Shown here in pieces: positions 25,138 through 33,779 of a stretch of DNA of 64,000 nucleotides. Source of the DNA: Siphonobacter aquaeclarae (GTDB lineage: Bacteria; Bacteroidota; Bacteroidia; Cytophagales; Spirosomataceae); assembly GCF_900103285.1 (NCBI RefSeq), contig NZ_FNGS01000003.1, positions 423,997 to 487,996 of the forward strand, given 5' to 3'. Numbering within the stretch: the stretch's first letter is position 1; every line of letters begins with the position of its first letter. The translations under genes were made by a program, and so were the position numbers. A model generated the notes under the pieces. That model had not been told where the DNA came from. It worked only from the letters and a program-made list of their open reading frames with translations, and searched no databases.

Positions 25138-26343
25138 ATGATCAACTATGTCTTATTTGACGGACCGCGGGTCCGGCCCCACTTGTTACCGCTTGTTTTC
25201 ACCCGGCCTATTGCAGAATTGCGGGTGGGAATCAGGACGATAGCCGAGAAATGGGCTGACTGGCTGGAGACGGAACCGTCCTACCTTACCCTTCCGTATT
25301 TACAGAAAAAGTATCCCCTGAAGAAAAGCCCGGATACGATCTACATCCACGGAGGCCTGTGCCCGAACGAACGGCTTGTTCGCTCACTGGAGCAACTGAA
25401 ACCCGGCGAGGCCCTCATGCAGGGAAATATCCTGCTGGCGGTACGCGGGAGCAAACTGACACTGGACGAACTCGTCCCCGATAACCCGAACTTTCAAAAG
25501 CAGTATTTCTGGGACAAGGCGACGGTTATCCAGCGTCTGCCGGATCTGGTCGTATACAACGGTGACCAGATCGCCATCGATTTCGAACGGATTACGCTGG
25601 GCCGTACCTCTCAGCCGATGGAGGACCGGTTTACCGCCTGTTACAACGAATCACAGATCTTTCTCGAAGAAGGCGTACAGCTCCGGTCTGCGGTACTGAA
25701 TGCTGAAAACGGGCCTATTTACCTCGGGAAGGACGTTCATGTCAGCGAAGGAGCGCTTATCCAGGGCCCTTTTGCTGCGCTGGAAGGTTCCGTTATTAAC
25801 CTGGGCGGCAAGATGCGGCGCAATACGACGATCGGACCGCACTGCAAGGTTGGCGGAGAGGTCAGCATGAGCATTGTCATGGGGTATTCCAACAAGGGGC
25901 ACGACGGATTCCTGGGTAATTCCTATCTCGGAGAATGGTGTAACCTCGGCGCCAATACCAATAATTCGAACCTGAAAAACGACTACGGTAACGTCAAACT
26001 CTACGACTACGCCACCGGAAAACTGGAAGATACGGGTCGCCAGTTTGTCGGTCTCTTCATGGGAGACTACTCCAAAGCCGGGATTTCCACCATGTTCAAT
26101 ACCGGTACTATTGTTGGTGTAAACGTGAACCTCTTCGGCGCCGGGTTTACCCCGAAACACGTCCCTTCTTTCAGCTGGGGCGGCGCCGATTCCGGCTTTC
26201 AGCCCTACCGGTTCGAAAAGGCGGTGGAAGTAGCCCGGAATACGATGGACCGTCGCGGAAAGCTCTTCACCGAAGAAGAAGAGGATATCTGGCGGGCGAT
26301 CTACGACATCGAGCAGCGCAAACCGGACTCAGAATCGCTGTAA
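25138..26343 (+). CDS. GlmU-like putative sugar nucleotidyltransferase/acetyltransferase
   Basis: A 401-residue protein resembling the Bacteroidota alternative GlmU family (TIGR03991 type), thought to supply UDP-N-acetylglucosamine for peptidoglycan and lipid A. The N-terminal part (NYVLFDGPRVRPHLLPLVFT, PIAELRVGIRTIAEKW) is the nucleotidyltransferase-like domain. The C-terminal half is a left-handed beta-helix of hexapeptide repeats (DVHVSEGALIQGP, IGPHCKVGGEVSMSI, GNSYLGEWCNLGANTNNSNL). The start at 25138 is chosen because a -7 box lies between it and the upstream ATG. Its 3' end overlaps the convergent NAD(P)-binding gene by 15 bases. Confidence 0.88.
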   Translation: MINYVLFDGPRVRPHLLPLVFTRPIAELRVGIRTIAEKWADWLETEPSYLTLPYLQKKYPLKKSPDTIYIHGGLCPNERLVRSLEQLKPGEALMQGNILLAVRGSKLTLDELVPDNPNFQKQYFWDKATVIQRLPDLVVYNGDQIAIDFERITLGRTSQPMEDRFTACYNESQIFLEEGVQLRSAVLNAENGPIYLGKDVHVSEGALIQGPFAALEGSVINLGGKMRRNTTIGPHCKVGGEVSMSIVMGYSNKGHDGFLGNSYLGEWCNLGANTNNSNLKNDYGNVKLYDYATGKLEDTGRQFVGLFMGDYSKAGISTMFNTGTIVGVNVNLFGAGFTPKHVPSFSWGGADSGFQPYRFEKAVEVARNTMDRRGKLFTEEEEDIWRAIYDIEQRKPDSESL

Positions 26344-27021
26344 TTGCTCCGATTCGAGTACCTGCATGCCGGCAACCGGCTCCCGGCTGAGGGTAATCAT
26401 GGCGTCGGCGACTTTTCCTGCCTGTATGCCGCGGTATCTCCGTAATGGCGGGATGAGGAGGGAAACCGGCGTCAACAGCCAGTCTGCGACCTTTCCGAAA
26501 ATTTCTCCGGGTCGGAATTGCTTCCGTTTTCCGAGAAGAATCGACGGCCGTAAAACGGTATAGCTCGGAAAACCTATTCGGGCAATGGCCTGTTCGACCT
26601 CGCCTTTTACCCGCGAATAGAAGATGCGGGAGGAGGCATCGGCTCCCACCGAGGAGATCAGCAGGTAGTGCCGCGCCCCCGCGGCGAGCGCCAGCCGGGC
26701 GATTTCGATCGGATAGGTAAAATCAACTTTCCGGAAGGCTTCCTGTGATCCCGCCTGGCGGATGGTTGTCCCGAGGCAGCAGAAGACAACCTCTGCGCCG
26801 GCAACGTCTTCCGGGCGCAGGTGATCAAAATCGACCACCCGCTCTTCCAGCTTCGGATGCTTGAGGTGAAGCGGTCGCCGGGAAAGGGAAATCACCCGAT
26901 CGTACTCATCGGATTTCAAGAGCTTAAAAATCAGGTAGTTGCCGATAAGGCCGGAAGCGCCGGCCAGCAAAGCGGTTCGGGGAGTCGTCATCGGGGCAGT
27001 CGGGCGGGAAACGGTTTCCAT
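26329..27021 (-). CDS. NAD(P)-binding Rossmann-fold oxidoreductase
   Basis: A protein of about 230 residues in the atypical short-chain dehydrogenase class, resembling HTATIP2/TIP30-like and NAD(P)H-binding family members. The nucleotide-binding loop [10 protein letters not shown] lies near the N-terminus. [28 protein letters not shown] and [13 protein letters not shown] (a Tyr-x3-Lys-like pair) follow, with the later segment [13 protein letters not shown]. Substrate unknown. The ATG at 26991 is an alternative start giving 220 residues. A longer open frame upstream is unlikely because it would run into the divergent promoter region of sucD. Confidence 0.85.
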   Translation of the reverse strand: METVSRPTAPMTTPRTALLAGASGLIGNYLIFKLLKSDEYDRVISLSRRPLHLKHPKLEERVVDFDHLRPEDVAGAEVVFCCLGTTIRQAGSQEAFRKVDFTYPIEIARLALAAGARHYLLISSVGADASSRIFYSRVKGEVEQAIARIGFPSYTVLRPSILLGKRKQFRPGEIFGKVADWLLTPVSLLIPPLRRYRGIQAGKVADAMITLSREPVAGMQVLESEQLQRF

Positions 27022-27221
27022 GCAAGGTAGGCCGGGACGGGGAAAAGAAAAAGGTAAGGCTGTCCGGACCGGCGTCGTCCACCTATATCTATTCACCCAA
27101 ATTTCTTTTCCGGCGTCGTTGCCCAACTGGATATGCCTTTCTACTTTTACGCCGGATTTTTCTGTTCTTTGCCAGGACAGCCACATTCTCTCCGATACTG
27201 GCCACTGCAAATCCCATCACT

Positions 27222-28112
27222 ATGAGTGTATTAGTTAACAAAGATTCACGAATCATTGTACAAGGCTTTACCGGGTCAGAAGGAACCTTCCACGCCCAGC
27301 AAATGATCGAATACGGCACCCAGGTTGTGGGTGGCGTAACGCCGGGCAAGGGCGGTCAGAAACACCTCGACAGACCTGTTTTCAATACGGTAGCCGACGC
27401 AGTCCGTGAAACCGGCGCTGATGTTTCTATCATCTTTGTACCTCCGGCCTTCGCTGCGGATGCAATCATGGAAGCGGCAGATGCCGGCGTCAAAGTGATT
27501 GTGACCATTACGGAGGGTATCCCCGTGAAGGATATGATCGCCGTGAAGGAATACCTCAAGAATAAAAGCGTCCGGCTCATCGGACCCAACTGCCCGGGTG
27601 TCATTACGGCCGACGAGTGCAAGGTGGGTATCATGCCCGGATTTATCTTCAAGAAAGGCACGATCGGACTGGTTTCCAAGTCAGGTACCCTGACGTACGA
27701 AGCTGTTGACCAGTTGACCAAAGCCGGTCTCGGTCAGACGACTGCTATCGGTATCGGCGGTGACCCGATCATCGGAACCACAACCCGCGAAGCGGTTGAG
27801 CTGCTGATGAACGATCCGGAAACCGAAGCGATTGTCATGATCGGTGAAATCGGTGGCGGCATGGAAGCCGAAGCCGCTTACTGGATCAAGGAAAACGGTA
27901 ACAAGAAGCCGGTTGTCGGGTTCATCGCCGGACAAACCGCGCCGAAAGGCCGCCGGATGGGCCACGCAGGCGCCATCGTCGGTGGTGCCGACGACACGGC
28001 CGAAGCCAAAATGCGGATCATGCGCGAATGCGGTCTGTACGTGGCTGAATCGCCCGCCGTTATTGGTGAGACGATGGTGAAGGCCCTGGAAGATTTCAAA
28101 GCCAAAGCCTGA
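27222..28112 (+). CDS. sucD: Succinate-CoA ligase, alpha subunit
   Basis: SucD is the alpha subunit of succinyl-CoA synthetase, which couples succinyl-CoA cleavage to ATP or GTP formation in the TCA cycle. At 296 residues it has the normal length. The CoA-binding domain carries [18 protein letters not shown] and the middle holds [12 protein letters not shown]. The phosphorylated histidine lies in [12 protein letters not shown]. The beta subunit gene sucC is not in the window. A weak hairpin at 28128-28144 follows. Confidence 0.97.
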   Translation: MSVLVNKDSRIIVQGFTGSEGTFHAQQMIEYGTQVVGGVTPGKGGQKHLDRPVFNTVADAVRETGADVSIIFVPPAFAADAIMEAADAGVKVIVTITEGIPVKDMIAVKEYLKNKSVRLIGPNCPGVITADECKVGIMPGFIFKKGTIGLVSKSGTLTYEAVDQLTKAGLGQTTAIGIGGDPIIGTTTREAVELLMNDPETEAIVMIGEIGGGMEAEAAYWIKENGNKKPVVGFIAGQTAPKGRRMGHAGAIVGGADDTAEAKMRIMRECGLYVAESPAVIGETMVKALEDFKAKA

Positions 28113-28127
28113 TTCTTTCGTTTTTCC

Positions 28128-28148
28128 GTAGATAAGGTATCTACTTTC
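28128..28148 (+). terminator. Weak hairpin after sucD
   Basis: GTAGATA and TATCTAC pair around AGG, followed by TTTCTG. A weak stem; partial termination at most. Confidence 0.4.
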
Positions 28149-28213
28149 TGTCAGCGAGATCCGTGGTGAGATTCCGCACGTTTCCGTGTCAGAGGACAGT
28201 ATACGTCAAGCCT

Positions 28214-29389
28214 GTGGGTAGAAAGCTACTCCACAGGCTTCACTGTTTTCTGATTTTCTTCTTTTTCGGTTTAACAGCGGCTGCCCAGACGACCGGTCCG
28301 GGGAACGGGTACTTTCTTGTGCATGATTTCCGGGATGACTGGAATGTGTATGACGAGGACCTGAAGAGCTACATTCCCTACATCCGGGAGCTTCACCAGG
28401 ACTATCGGTCCTACAGCCTGCTGCTGGATGTGGAAAAAAACCGGCATTATTACCTGCTTTACAAATCGGATCAGGAGAACTTCCTCTTTATCAACGGCGC
28501 GTTGCAGAAGAAACTGCCTGCAAATGAGTGGGTTGTGATGCGTTTTGACAGTCTTTTCAAAGCCTATCACCAGCACCGCGTGTTGCTGACGCTCTACGGC
28601 AATCAGTCCGGCATCGAAAAGAAAAACCTCTATATCGGGCACAAAGTCGCAACAGGGCAGAAACCCATTGTTGTCTCGGAGTCTTTTCTCCAGGCCCGGC
28701 CGCGGGAAGACTCGCCCTTCGACGACTTCTACGCACTCGGTGCGTTGTTGCTACTGGCGATGTACGTCTTTCTCTATCAGGCGTTTAATAAGGGTTTTGC
28801 CCGGTACTTCAGTATCCGGGATTTGCTGACAATTCCGACCCGCGAGGGGGTCGGCGCCCTGACCCGGAGCCCGTTTGAACTCAGTAACCTGTCGTTCATT
28901 CTGCTGCTGAGTTTTCTGCTTTCCTACCTCTATCAGCTGGTGCGCTACCGCGGGGTTGATTTATTCGGAACACAGGGATTTTTTCAGGAAGAAGAATCGC
29001 TGGGTATGCTCTTTCTGTCGTTCTTCATCGTCGCTGTCGTTTTTCTGGCCGGTTTCATTCTCAAGTATGTGATTTTGAATACCCTCGGGCAGATTTACCG
29101 GTTCGATCGGCTCGTGAACATCCACTATTTCAAGGCCATACAGGCGTCTGCCTTGTTTTATACGGTGCTCGGCCTGGTCATGATCATGATGATGACGACG
29201 TTTCCGGTGGCGACCTTCCGCTGGGATGCAATCCTTTTTATCCCGGTGACGCTCTTCTATTTAGCCAGGCTTTTATTATTGTACTTTTCCATTAATAAAT
29301 TGTCTGATGCTAAAAATCTCTACTTATTTTCATACCTTTGCATCGTTGAATTGGTTCCTTTCATCATTGGGGTGAAGTTCGCCCTGTGA
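28214..29389 (+). CDS. DUF4271 family membrane protein
   Basis: A 391-residue membrane protein of the Bacteroidota family DUF4271, function unknown. A signal peptide (VGRKLLHRLHCFLIFFFFGL, likely cut after TAAA) is followed by an exported domain of about 140 residues. Six membrane helices then make up the C-terminal half (DDFYALGALLLLAMYVFLYQ, LSFILLLSFLLSYLYQLV, LFLSFFIVAVVFLAGFILKY and three more). There is no ATG; I choose GTG at 28214 because it gives a proper signal peptide, though GTG at 28163 is also in frame. The next genes are hemD and the porP-gldKLMN cluster, a neighbourhood I believe is conserved in gliding Bacteroidota. Confidence 0.75.
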   Translation: MGRKLLHRLHCFLIFFFFGLTAAAQTTGPGNGYFLVHDFRDDWNVYDEDLKSYIPYIRELHQDYRSYSLLLDVEKNRHYYLLYKSDQENFLFINGALQKKLPANEWVVMRFDSLFKAYHQHRVLLTLYGNQSGIEKKNLYIGHKVATGQKPIVVSESFLQARPREDSPFDDFYALGALLLLAMYVFLYQAFNKGFARYFSIRDLLTIPTREGVGALTRSPFELSNLSFILLLSFLLSYLYQLVRYRGVDLFGTQGFFQEEESLGMLFLSFFIVAVVFLAGFILKYVILNTLGQIYRFDRLVNIHYFKAIQASALFYTVLGLVMIMMMTTFPVATFRWDAILFIPVTLFYLARLLLLYFSINKLSDAKNLYLFSYLCIVELVPFIIGVKFAL

Positions 29390-29496
29390 TCCGGGGAGGT
29401 TTCCCACGTGTTTAATCAGGAGTTGACAATAAGGAATCGTTCAGACAGCACGACTCTTTACTGTTTTTCCAAACTTCTCTTATTTTTTGAACCTGA

Positions 29497-30282
29497 ATGA
29501 GTGAAACGACGAACAAGACGGACGAACGACTCACGAAAGTTTCCAGCATTTTGGTGACGCAGGCTCGTCCGGCTGACGAAAAATCGCCCTATTTCGAACT
29601 TGCCAAAGACTACAACATCAAAGTAGATTTTCGGCCTTTCATTGAAGTAAACGGCGTTTCTTACAAAGATTTCCGTAAGCAAAAACTAGATATCCTGGCG
29701 CATACGGCCATTATCTTTACCAGCCGGAATGCGGTTGATCATTTTTTTCGTATCTGTAAGGAAGCCAAAATCGAGATGCCGCCGGAGATGAAATACTTCT
29801 GCGTGACCGAACAAACGGCCAATTACCTGCAGAAATACATCGTTATCCGGAAGCGGAAGATTTTTGTCGGCGCGAAAACGGCTGCGGATCTCCTCGATCT
29901 GATCAAGAAGCACAAAACCGAGAAATTCCTGTTCCCCTGCTCAGACAAGCGGCGGAATGATATTCCCGGCTTTATGGTCTCCAATGATATCCACCTTTCC
30001 GAGGCGGTGATGTATGAGACGGGCTCTGCGGATCTGTCGGATCTGGAAAACGTTTTTTACGACGTTATCTGTTTCTTTAGTCCATCGGGTGTGAAGTCAC
30101 TTTTCGACAACTTCCCGGATTTCAAGCAAAACAAAACGCGCATTGCCGCACTCGGACCTACCACAGCCAAGGCTGTGATCGATGCCAATCTGATTCTGGA
30201 CATCGAGGCTCCGATGCCGAATGCGCCCTCGATGACCGGTGCGCTGGATCTGTATATCCGCAAGGCCAACGGTCTCAAATAA
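29497..30282 (+). CDS. hemD: Uroporphyrinogen-III synthase family protein
   Basis: HemD closes and inverts the last ring of hydroxymethylbilane to give uroporphyrinogen III, a step in haem and sirohaem synthesis. The 261-residue sequence shows the two-lobed family pattern: ILVTQARPADEKSPYFELA, TAIIFTSRNAVDHFF, FFSPSGVKSLFDNFPDF and RIAALGPTTAKAVIDANLIL. No other haem gene is adjacent; instead it lies between DUF4271 and porP. A strong terminator follows. A role linked to the secretion cluster rather than tetrapyrroles cannot be excluded. Confidence 0.85.
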   Translation: MSETTNKTDERLTKVSSILVTQARPADEKSPYFELAKDYNIKVDFRPFIEVNGVSYKDFRKQKLDILAHTAIIFTSRNAVDHFFRICKEAKIEMPPEMKYFCVTEQTANYLQKYIVIRKRKIFVGAKTAADLLDLIKKHKTEKFLFPCSDKRRNDIPGFMVSNDIHLSEAVMYETGSADLSDLENVFYDVICFFSPSGVKSLFDNFPDFKQNKTRIAALGPTTAKAVIDANLILDIEAPMPNAPSMTGALDLYIRKANGLK

Positions 30283-30296
30283 GAGACGATCCGTCT

Positions 30297-30331
30297 GGAA
30301 CCTCCGGCCCGCCGCCGGAGGTTTTTTTTGT
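30297..30331 (+). terminator. Terminator of hemD
   Basis: AACCTCCGGC pairs with GCCGGAGGTT around a short loop, followed by a run of eight T residues. Confidence 0.85.
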
Positions 30332-30453
30332 CCTGCTGTAACAATAGCGGGGTTTTGTCGTTTGGTTAATGCCGGCGGAAAAATAGGCCACTCCCGGCAC
30401 TGTTTCCGGAAATAGTTTTTAGTTTTAGCTCCGTTAACGTGCTTGTCCAAGCC

Positions 30454-31404
30454 ATGCGAAAAACGCTATACCTGTTAGTACTCTTGTTGTTGACTTCTTC
30501 GGGACGCCTGTTTGCCCAACAGGATCCGCAGTTCAGCCAATACATGTATAACCAGTCGTTCCTGAATCCGGCCGCCGCCGGAAACGACGGAATGACGCGC
30601 TTTCAGCTCATTCACCGTCAGCAATACATTGGTTATCAGAGCAGTTTCGGAGACGATGGCGGCACGCCTGTTTCCCAGCTCTTCACCTTTCAGATGCCGT
30701 TGGCGGGGATCCGTTCGGCTGTGGGCCTGAATATTCTCAACGATCAGGCAGGACCTCAGATCAATCAGCAGGTACAGGCGGCTTATTCGTATCGCGTTGC
30801 GCTGGGAGAGGACCGTACCCTTTCGTTCGGCGTCCTGGGCGGTTTGCTGATCCGTACAATTGATTTCGACAAGCTCCGGGCACGCGATCCGGGTGACCCG
30901 CTCCTGGGTACCGGAAAGTTTACCGAATCGCGCCCTGACGTCGGTGCGGGCGTTTATTACTCGACTTCAACCTACTATGTGGGGGCTTCCATGATCCACA
31001 TCAATCAGGCAAAATTTTCTTTTGGGCAGGATGTGGCAACCAACAGGGCCCAACAAACCGTATTTATTAACGGCGGCTACCGGTACTACGTCAACGAGGA
31101 GGTGGAGCTTAATCCTACTGCACTCGTCAAAACGGATCTGAATACGTTTTCAGTAGAAGCTTCGTTGTTAGCGACGTGGAGAAACTTCATCTGGGTAGGA
31201 GCCGGCTGGAGACAGGGTGACGGTGTGCCGGTGTTCGCCGGGGTGAACTGGAACAAATTGCGTTTCGGAGCCTCGTATGACATTATCCTGGGTGGTGTGA
31301 ATGCCAAATCCCCCGGTTCGTATTCGGTGCTGGTGAGTTATGCCATGCCCGGTCCGAAGCCGAATAAGCGGGTTCCGGTTCGCACGCCGCGCTTCCGTTT
31401 TTAA
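30454..31404 (+). CDS. porP: PorP/SprF family type IX secretion outer-membrane protein
   Basis: PorP/SprF proteins are outer-membrane barrels that help export or anchor adhesins through the type IX secretion system. The 316-residue protein has a signal peptide (RKTLYLLVLLLLTSS, ending FAQ) and the family opening DPQFSQYMYNQSFLNPAAAG. Barrel strands follow (QSSFGDDGGTPVSQLFTFQ, RSAVGLNILNDQAGPQ, RFGASYDIILGG). GTG at 30439 is in frame upstream, but the ATG at 30454 gives the better signal peptide. It lies upstream of gldK, separated by about 280 bases with a promoter-like box. Confidence 0.9.
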   Translation: MRKTLYLLVLLLLTSSGRLFAQQDPQFSQYMYNQSFLNPAAAGNDGMTRFQLIHRQQYIGYQSSFGDDGGTPVSQLFTFQMPLAGIRSAVGLNILNDQAGPQINQQVQAAYSYRVALGEDRTLSFGVLGGLLIRTIDFDKLRARDPGDPLLGTGKFTESRPDVGAGVYYSTSTYYVGASMIHINQAKFSFGQDVATNRAQQTVFINGGYRYYVNEEVELNPTALVKTDLNTFSVEASLLATWRNFIWVGAGWRQGDGVPVFAGVNWNKLRFGASYDIILGGVNAKSPGSYSVLVSYAMPGPKPNKRVPVRTPRFRF

Positions 31405-31418
31405 AATACCGGTATTTT
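31403..31418. repeat. Perfect 16-base palindrome after porP
   Basis: AAAATACCGGTATTTT starts within the stop codon region. It could be part of a terminator or an operator for the gldK region. The rest of 31419-31686 holds no convincing gene; it carries a -7-like box and a leader. Confidence 0.45.
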
Positions 31419-31547
31419 CCAAATACCAACCAATATGCCTGATACGTTACCTCGAAGTAATCCGCCTGACAGCCGCTATTTCGGGTACACTCACGACCGA
31501 TAATCCGAAGTTTATCGAAACGGTCTGAGGACAATAGAGATTTTTTT

Positions 31548-31555
31548 TATTTTTG
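31548..31555 (+). promoter_or_regulatory. Likely -7 box of the gldKLMN operon
   Basis: TATTTTTG matches TAnnTTTG exactly. It would give a leader of about 125 bases before gldK. Confidence 0.4.
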
Positions 31556-31686
31556 CCGCTTCACATAAATACGAATCGGACGTGTTCAGCGTTCTTTTGC
31601 GGCATATACTCGAAACCCAGCGGATAGCAATGAAATCTATTTTTCCGTCAGTAATGCCAAACCGATATCGAAAAGAAAACAACTAT

Positions 31687-32802
31687 ATGGTCATGGATGA
31701 GCGGTTTATGAAAAGACGCCTCATTTGGAGTGTTCTGGTTCTGGTTCCGCTGCTGATGCTGCAGAGTTGCGGGTTCTTTGGCAGTAAGAAAGACGGAGGC
31801 AAGGGCGGAGATGCAGCGAGTGGAGGAAAAGGAGGCAAAAGCCGGAAAGGCGATGTCGGAATTTACAACGGTGAAGTCGTCGCCGATGCCCGGAAAGGGT
31901 GGAAGCAGCCGACACCATATGGGATGGTCCTGATTCCTTCCGGTTCGTTCTTGATGGGCCAGGCTGACGAAGACGTTGCCACGGCGCAGGTGAACTTCAA
32001 CAAGCGGGTGACGATCAGCCAGTTTTTTATGGATGATACCGAAATCACCAACCACGAATACCGGCAGTTTGTCAACCGTATTCTGGAAGACTCGGTGTCT
32101 ATCCTCGGTGAAGAATATATCATGACCAAGCTGTACCCGGATACCACGGTTTGGAAGAAGGATTTTACCTACCACAACGGCGACCCGATGACGGAGTACT
32201 ACTACTCCAGCCCGGCGTTTGACCGCTACCCGGTAGTCGGGGTAAGCTGGGAAGCAGCGCGCGAATTCTCCCGCTGGAGAACCAGCCTTCTGAACGAGTA
32301 CCGCAAGGGCGAAAACCAGGCAGCTATGCCCCGGTTTGACCTTCCGACGGAATCTCAGTGGGAATGGGCGGCCCGTGGCGGTAAGTCCGGCGCCAAGTAT
32401 CCCTGGGGTAACCCGTACGTAGCAAACGGAAAGGGTTGCATGCTGGCCAACTTCAAACCGCAGCGCGGAAATTACGATGCGGATGGCTACGCATACACCG
32501 CGCCGGCCAATGCCTATAATCCCAATGACTACGGTCTGTATAACATGGCCGGAAACGTTGCGGAATGGTGCAAGGATGCCTGGGCTGACAATTCTGTTGT
32601 CGTCACCTGGGATCTGAACTCTGACAACATCAATGATGACGAGCCCCGCAAAGTGATCCGCGGTGGTTCCTGGAAAGATGTGGCCTATTTCCTCGAAACC
32701 GGGACCCGTTCCTGGGAGTATAAGGATGCCCGTCGCTCCTATATCGGTTTCCGTTGCGCAATGCAACACATCGGGATGTCTTCCGGACGGGAGTTCCGCT
32801 AG
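31687..32802 (+). CDS. gldK: Gliding motility / type IX secretion lipoprotein GldK
   Basis: GldK (PorK) is an outer-membrane lipoprotein that, with GldN, forms the periplasmic ring of the type IX secretion system. The 371-residue protein has a lipoprotein signal (LVLVPLLMLQSC), a Gly/Lys-rich linker (GGKGGDAASGGKGGKSRKG) and a formylglycine-generating-enzyme-like (SUMF1) domain: GMVLIPSGSFLMGQADED, MDDTEITNHEYRQFVN, LPTESQWEWAARGG, MAGNVAEWCKDAW and RKVIRGGSWKD. ATGs at 31693 and 31708 are equally possible starts; the signal peptide works with all of them. First gene of gldKLMN. Confidence 0.95.
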   Translation: MVMDERFMKRRLIWSVLVLVPLLMLQSCGFFGSKKDGGKGGDAASGGKGGKSRKGDVGIYNGEVVADARKGWKQPTPYGMVLIPSGSFLMGQADEDVATAQVNFNKRVTISQFFMDDTEITNHEYRQFVNRILEDSVSILGEEYIMTKLYPDTTVWKKDFTYHNGDPMTEYYYSSPAFDRYPVVGVSWEAAREFSRWRTSLLNEYRKGENQAAMPRFDLPTESQWEWAARGGKSGAKYPWGNPYVANGKGCMLANFKPQRGNYDADGYAYTAPANAYNPNDYGLYNMAGNVAEWCKDAWADNSVVVTWDLNSDNINDDEPRKVIRGGSWKDVAYFLETGTRSWEYKDARRSYIGFRCAMQHIGMSSGREFR

Positions 32803-32817
32803 ACCCTTATCGACATA

Positions 32818-32853
32818 ACACCTGTAGAGCGGGGCCGTTCTGCAGGTGTTTTT
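32818..32853 (+). terminator. Hairpin between gldK and gldL
   Basis: ACACCTGTAGAGCGG pairs with CCGTTCTGCAGGTGT with few mismatches, followed by TTTTTCTC. Inside an operon it could act as a partial terminator that sets the ratio of GldK to GldLMN. Confidence 0.6.
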
Positions 32854-32916
32854 CTCTGTTTATCTACCTCGTTTGTTACCCAAAAGTCCTTTTCACGTAA
32901 ACCTCTTTTTTTGCTC

Positions 32917-33729
32917 ATGGCGGCGAAACGTAATGTCTTCTTCGACAAAATTCTTCCTGTAGTGTATAGTGTGGGGGCTGCTGTCGTAATTCTCGGAGCC
33001 CTCTTCAAAATTCAGCACCGCCCCGGAGCGGATGAAATGCTGACCATCGGGATGGGTACGGAAGTAGCAATTTTCCTTCTCTTTGCACTTCAGCAGTTTA
33101 TTGCCCCGAGTACCGAGTACCAATGGGAAAAGGTTTATCCCGAACTGGATGATGATTTCAAAGGTGAACTGCCGGTCCGGACGGCTGCTGCTCCGACGCA
33201 GAACCTTGGCCTGACGGCGAAAATGGACGACATGCTCGCCAATGCGAAAATCACGCCTGACGTCTTCAACAACCTCGGTTCCGGTCTGCGTAATCTGACG
33301 GACACGGTCGGCAAAATTGGCCAGTTGACCGACGCAACCGTTGCCACCAACGAATACGCGAAAAACGTGAAGAGCGCCGCGGCGTCTCTTCAGGAAATGA
33401 ATACGTCTTACGGAACGGCTGTATCTGCCATCTCTGAAATGGCGACTGCTTCCCTCGATGCGAAGGAATACCGTGCCAAGTTCCAGCAGATTACCCAGAC
33501 AATGGGCGCGTTGAACGCCGTATACGAGCTTGAGCTCCAGGATACCCAAAAGCACCTGAAAGCGATGAACTCGTTCTACGGAAACCTTTCTTCTGCGATG
33601 GACAACATGAAGGACGCGTCGAAAGATGCCCAGCAGTTCAAAAACGAAATGGGCCGCCTGACCACGAACCTTCAGTCGCTCAACAATATTTACGGCGGCA
33701 TGCTGTCAGCCATGAAAGGCGTTCAATAA
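32917..33729 (+). CDS. gldL: Type IX secretion inner-membrane motor subunit GldL
   Basis: GldL forms, with GldM, the proton-driven inner-membrane motor of the type IX secretion system and gliding. The 270-residue protein has two N-terminal membrane helices (ILPVVYSVGAAVVILGALF and IGMGTEVAIFLLFALQQF). The second contains Glu49, at the position of the membrane glutamate thought to be essential for proton use in the Flavobacterium protein. The long cytoplasmic part is helical (AKMDDMLANAKITPDVFNNL, LKAMNSFYGNLSSAMDNMK). The start is the ATG at 32917; TTG at 32911 is less likely. Confidence 0.95.
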   Translation: MAAKRNVFFDKILPVVYSVGAAVVILGALFKIQHRPGADEMLTIGMGTEVAIFLLFALQQFIAPSTEYQWEKVYPELDDDFKGELPVRTAAAPTQNLGLTAKMDDMLANAKITPDVFNNLGSGLRNLTDTVGKIGQLTDATVATNEYAKNVKSAAASLQEMNTSYGTAVSAISEMATASLDAKEYRAKFQQITQTMGALNAVYELELQDTQKHLKAMNSFYGNLSSAMDNMKDASKDAQQFKNEMGRLTTNLQSLNNIYGGMLSAMKGVQ

Positions 33730-33779
33730 CCCGGCTACCACACCGGCTCATTTCTGACACTGAAAAACACTATTGACTT

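Noticed and set aside
31435-31503. A 22-codon ORF between porP and gldK
   Set aside because: Too short, no supporting context, and it precedes the likely gldK promoter.
31648-32769. A 373-codon frame opposite gldK
   Set aside because: Antisense shadow of a clear gldK.
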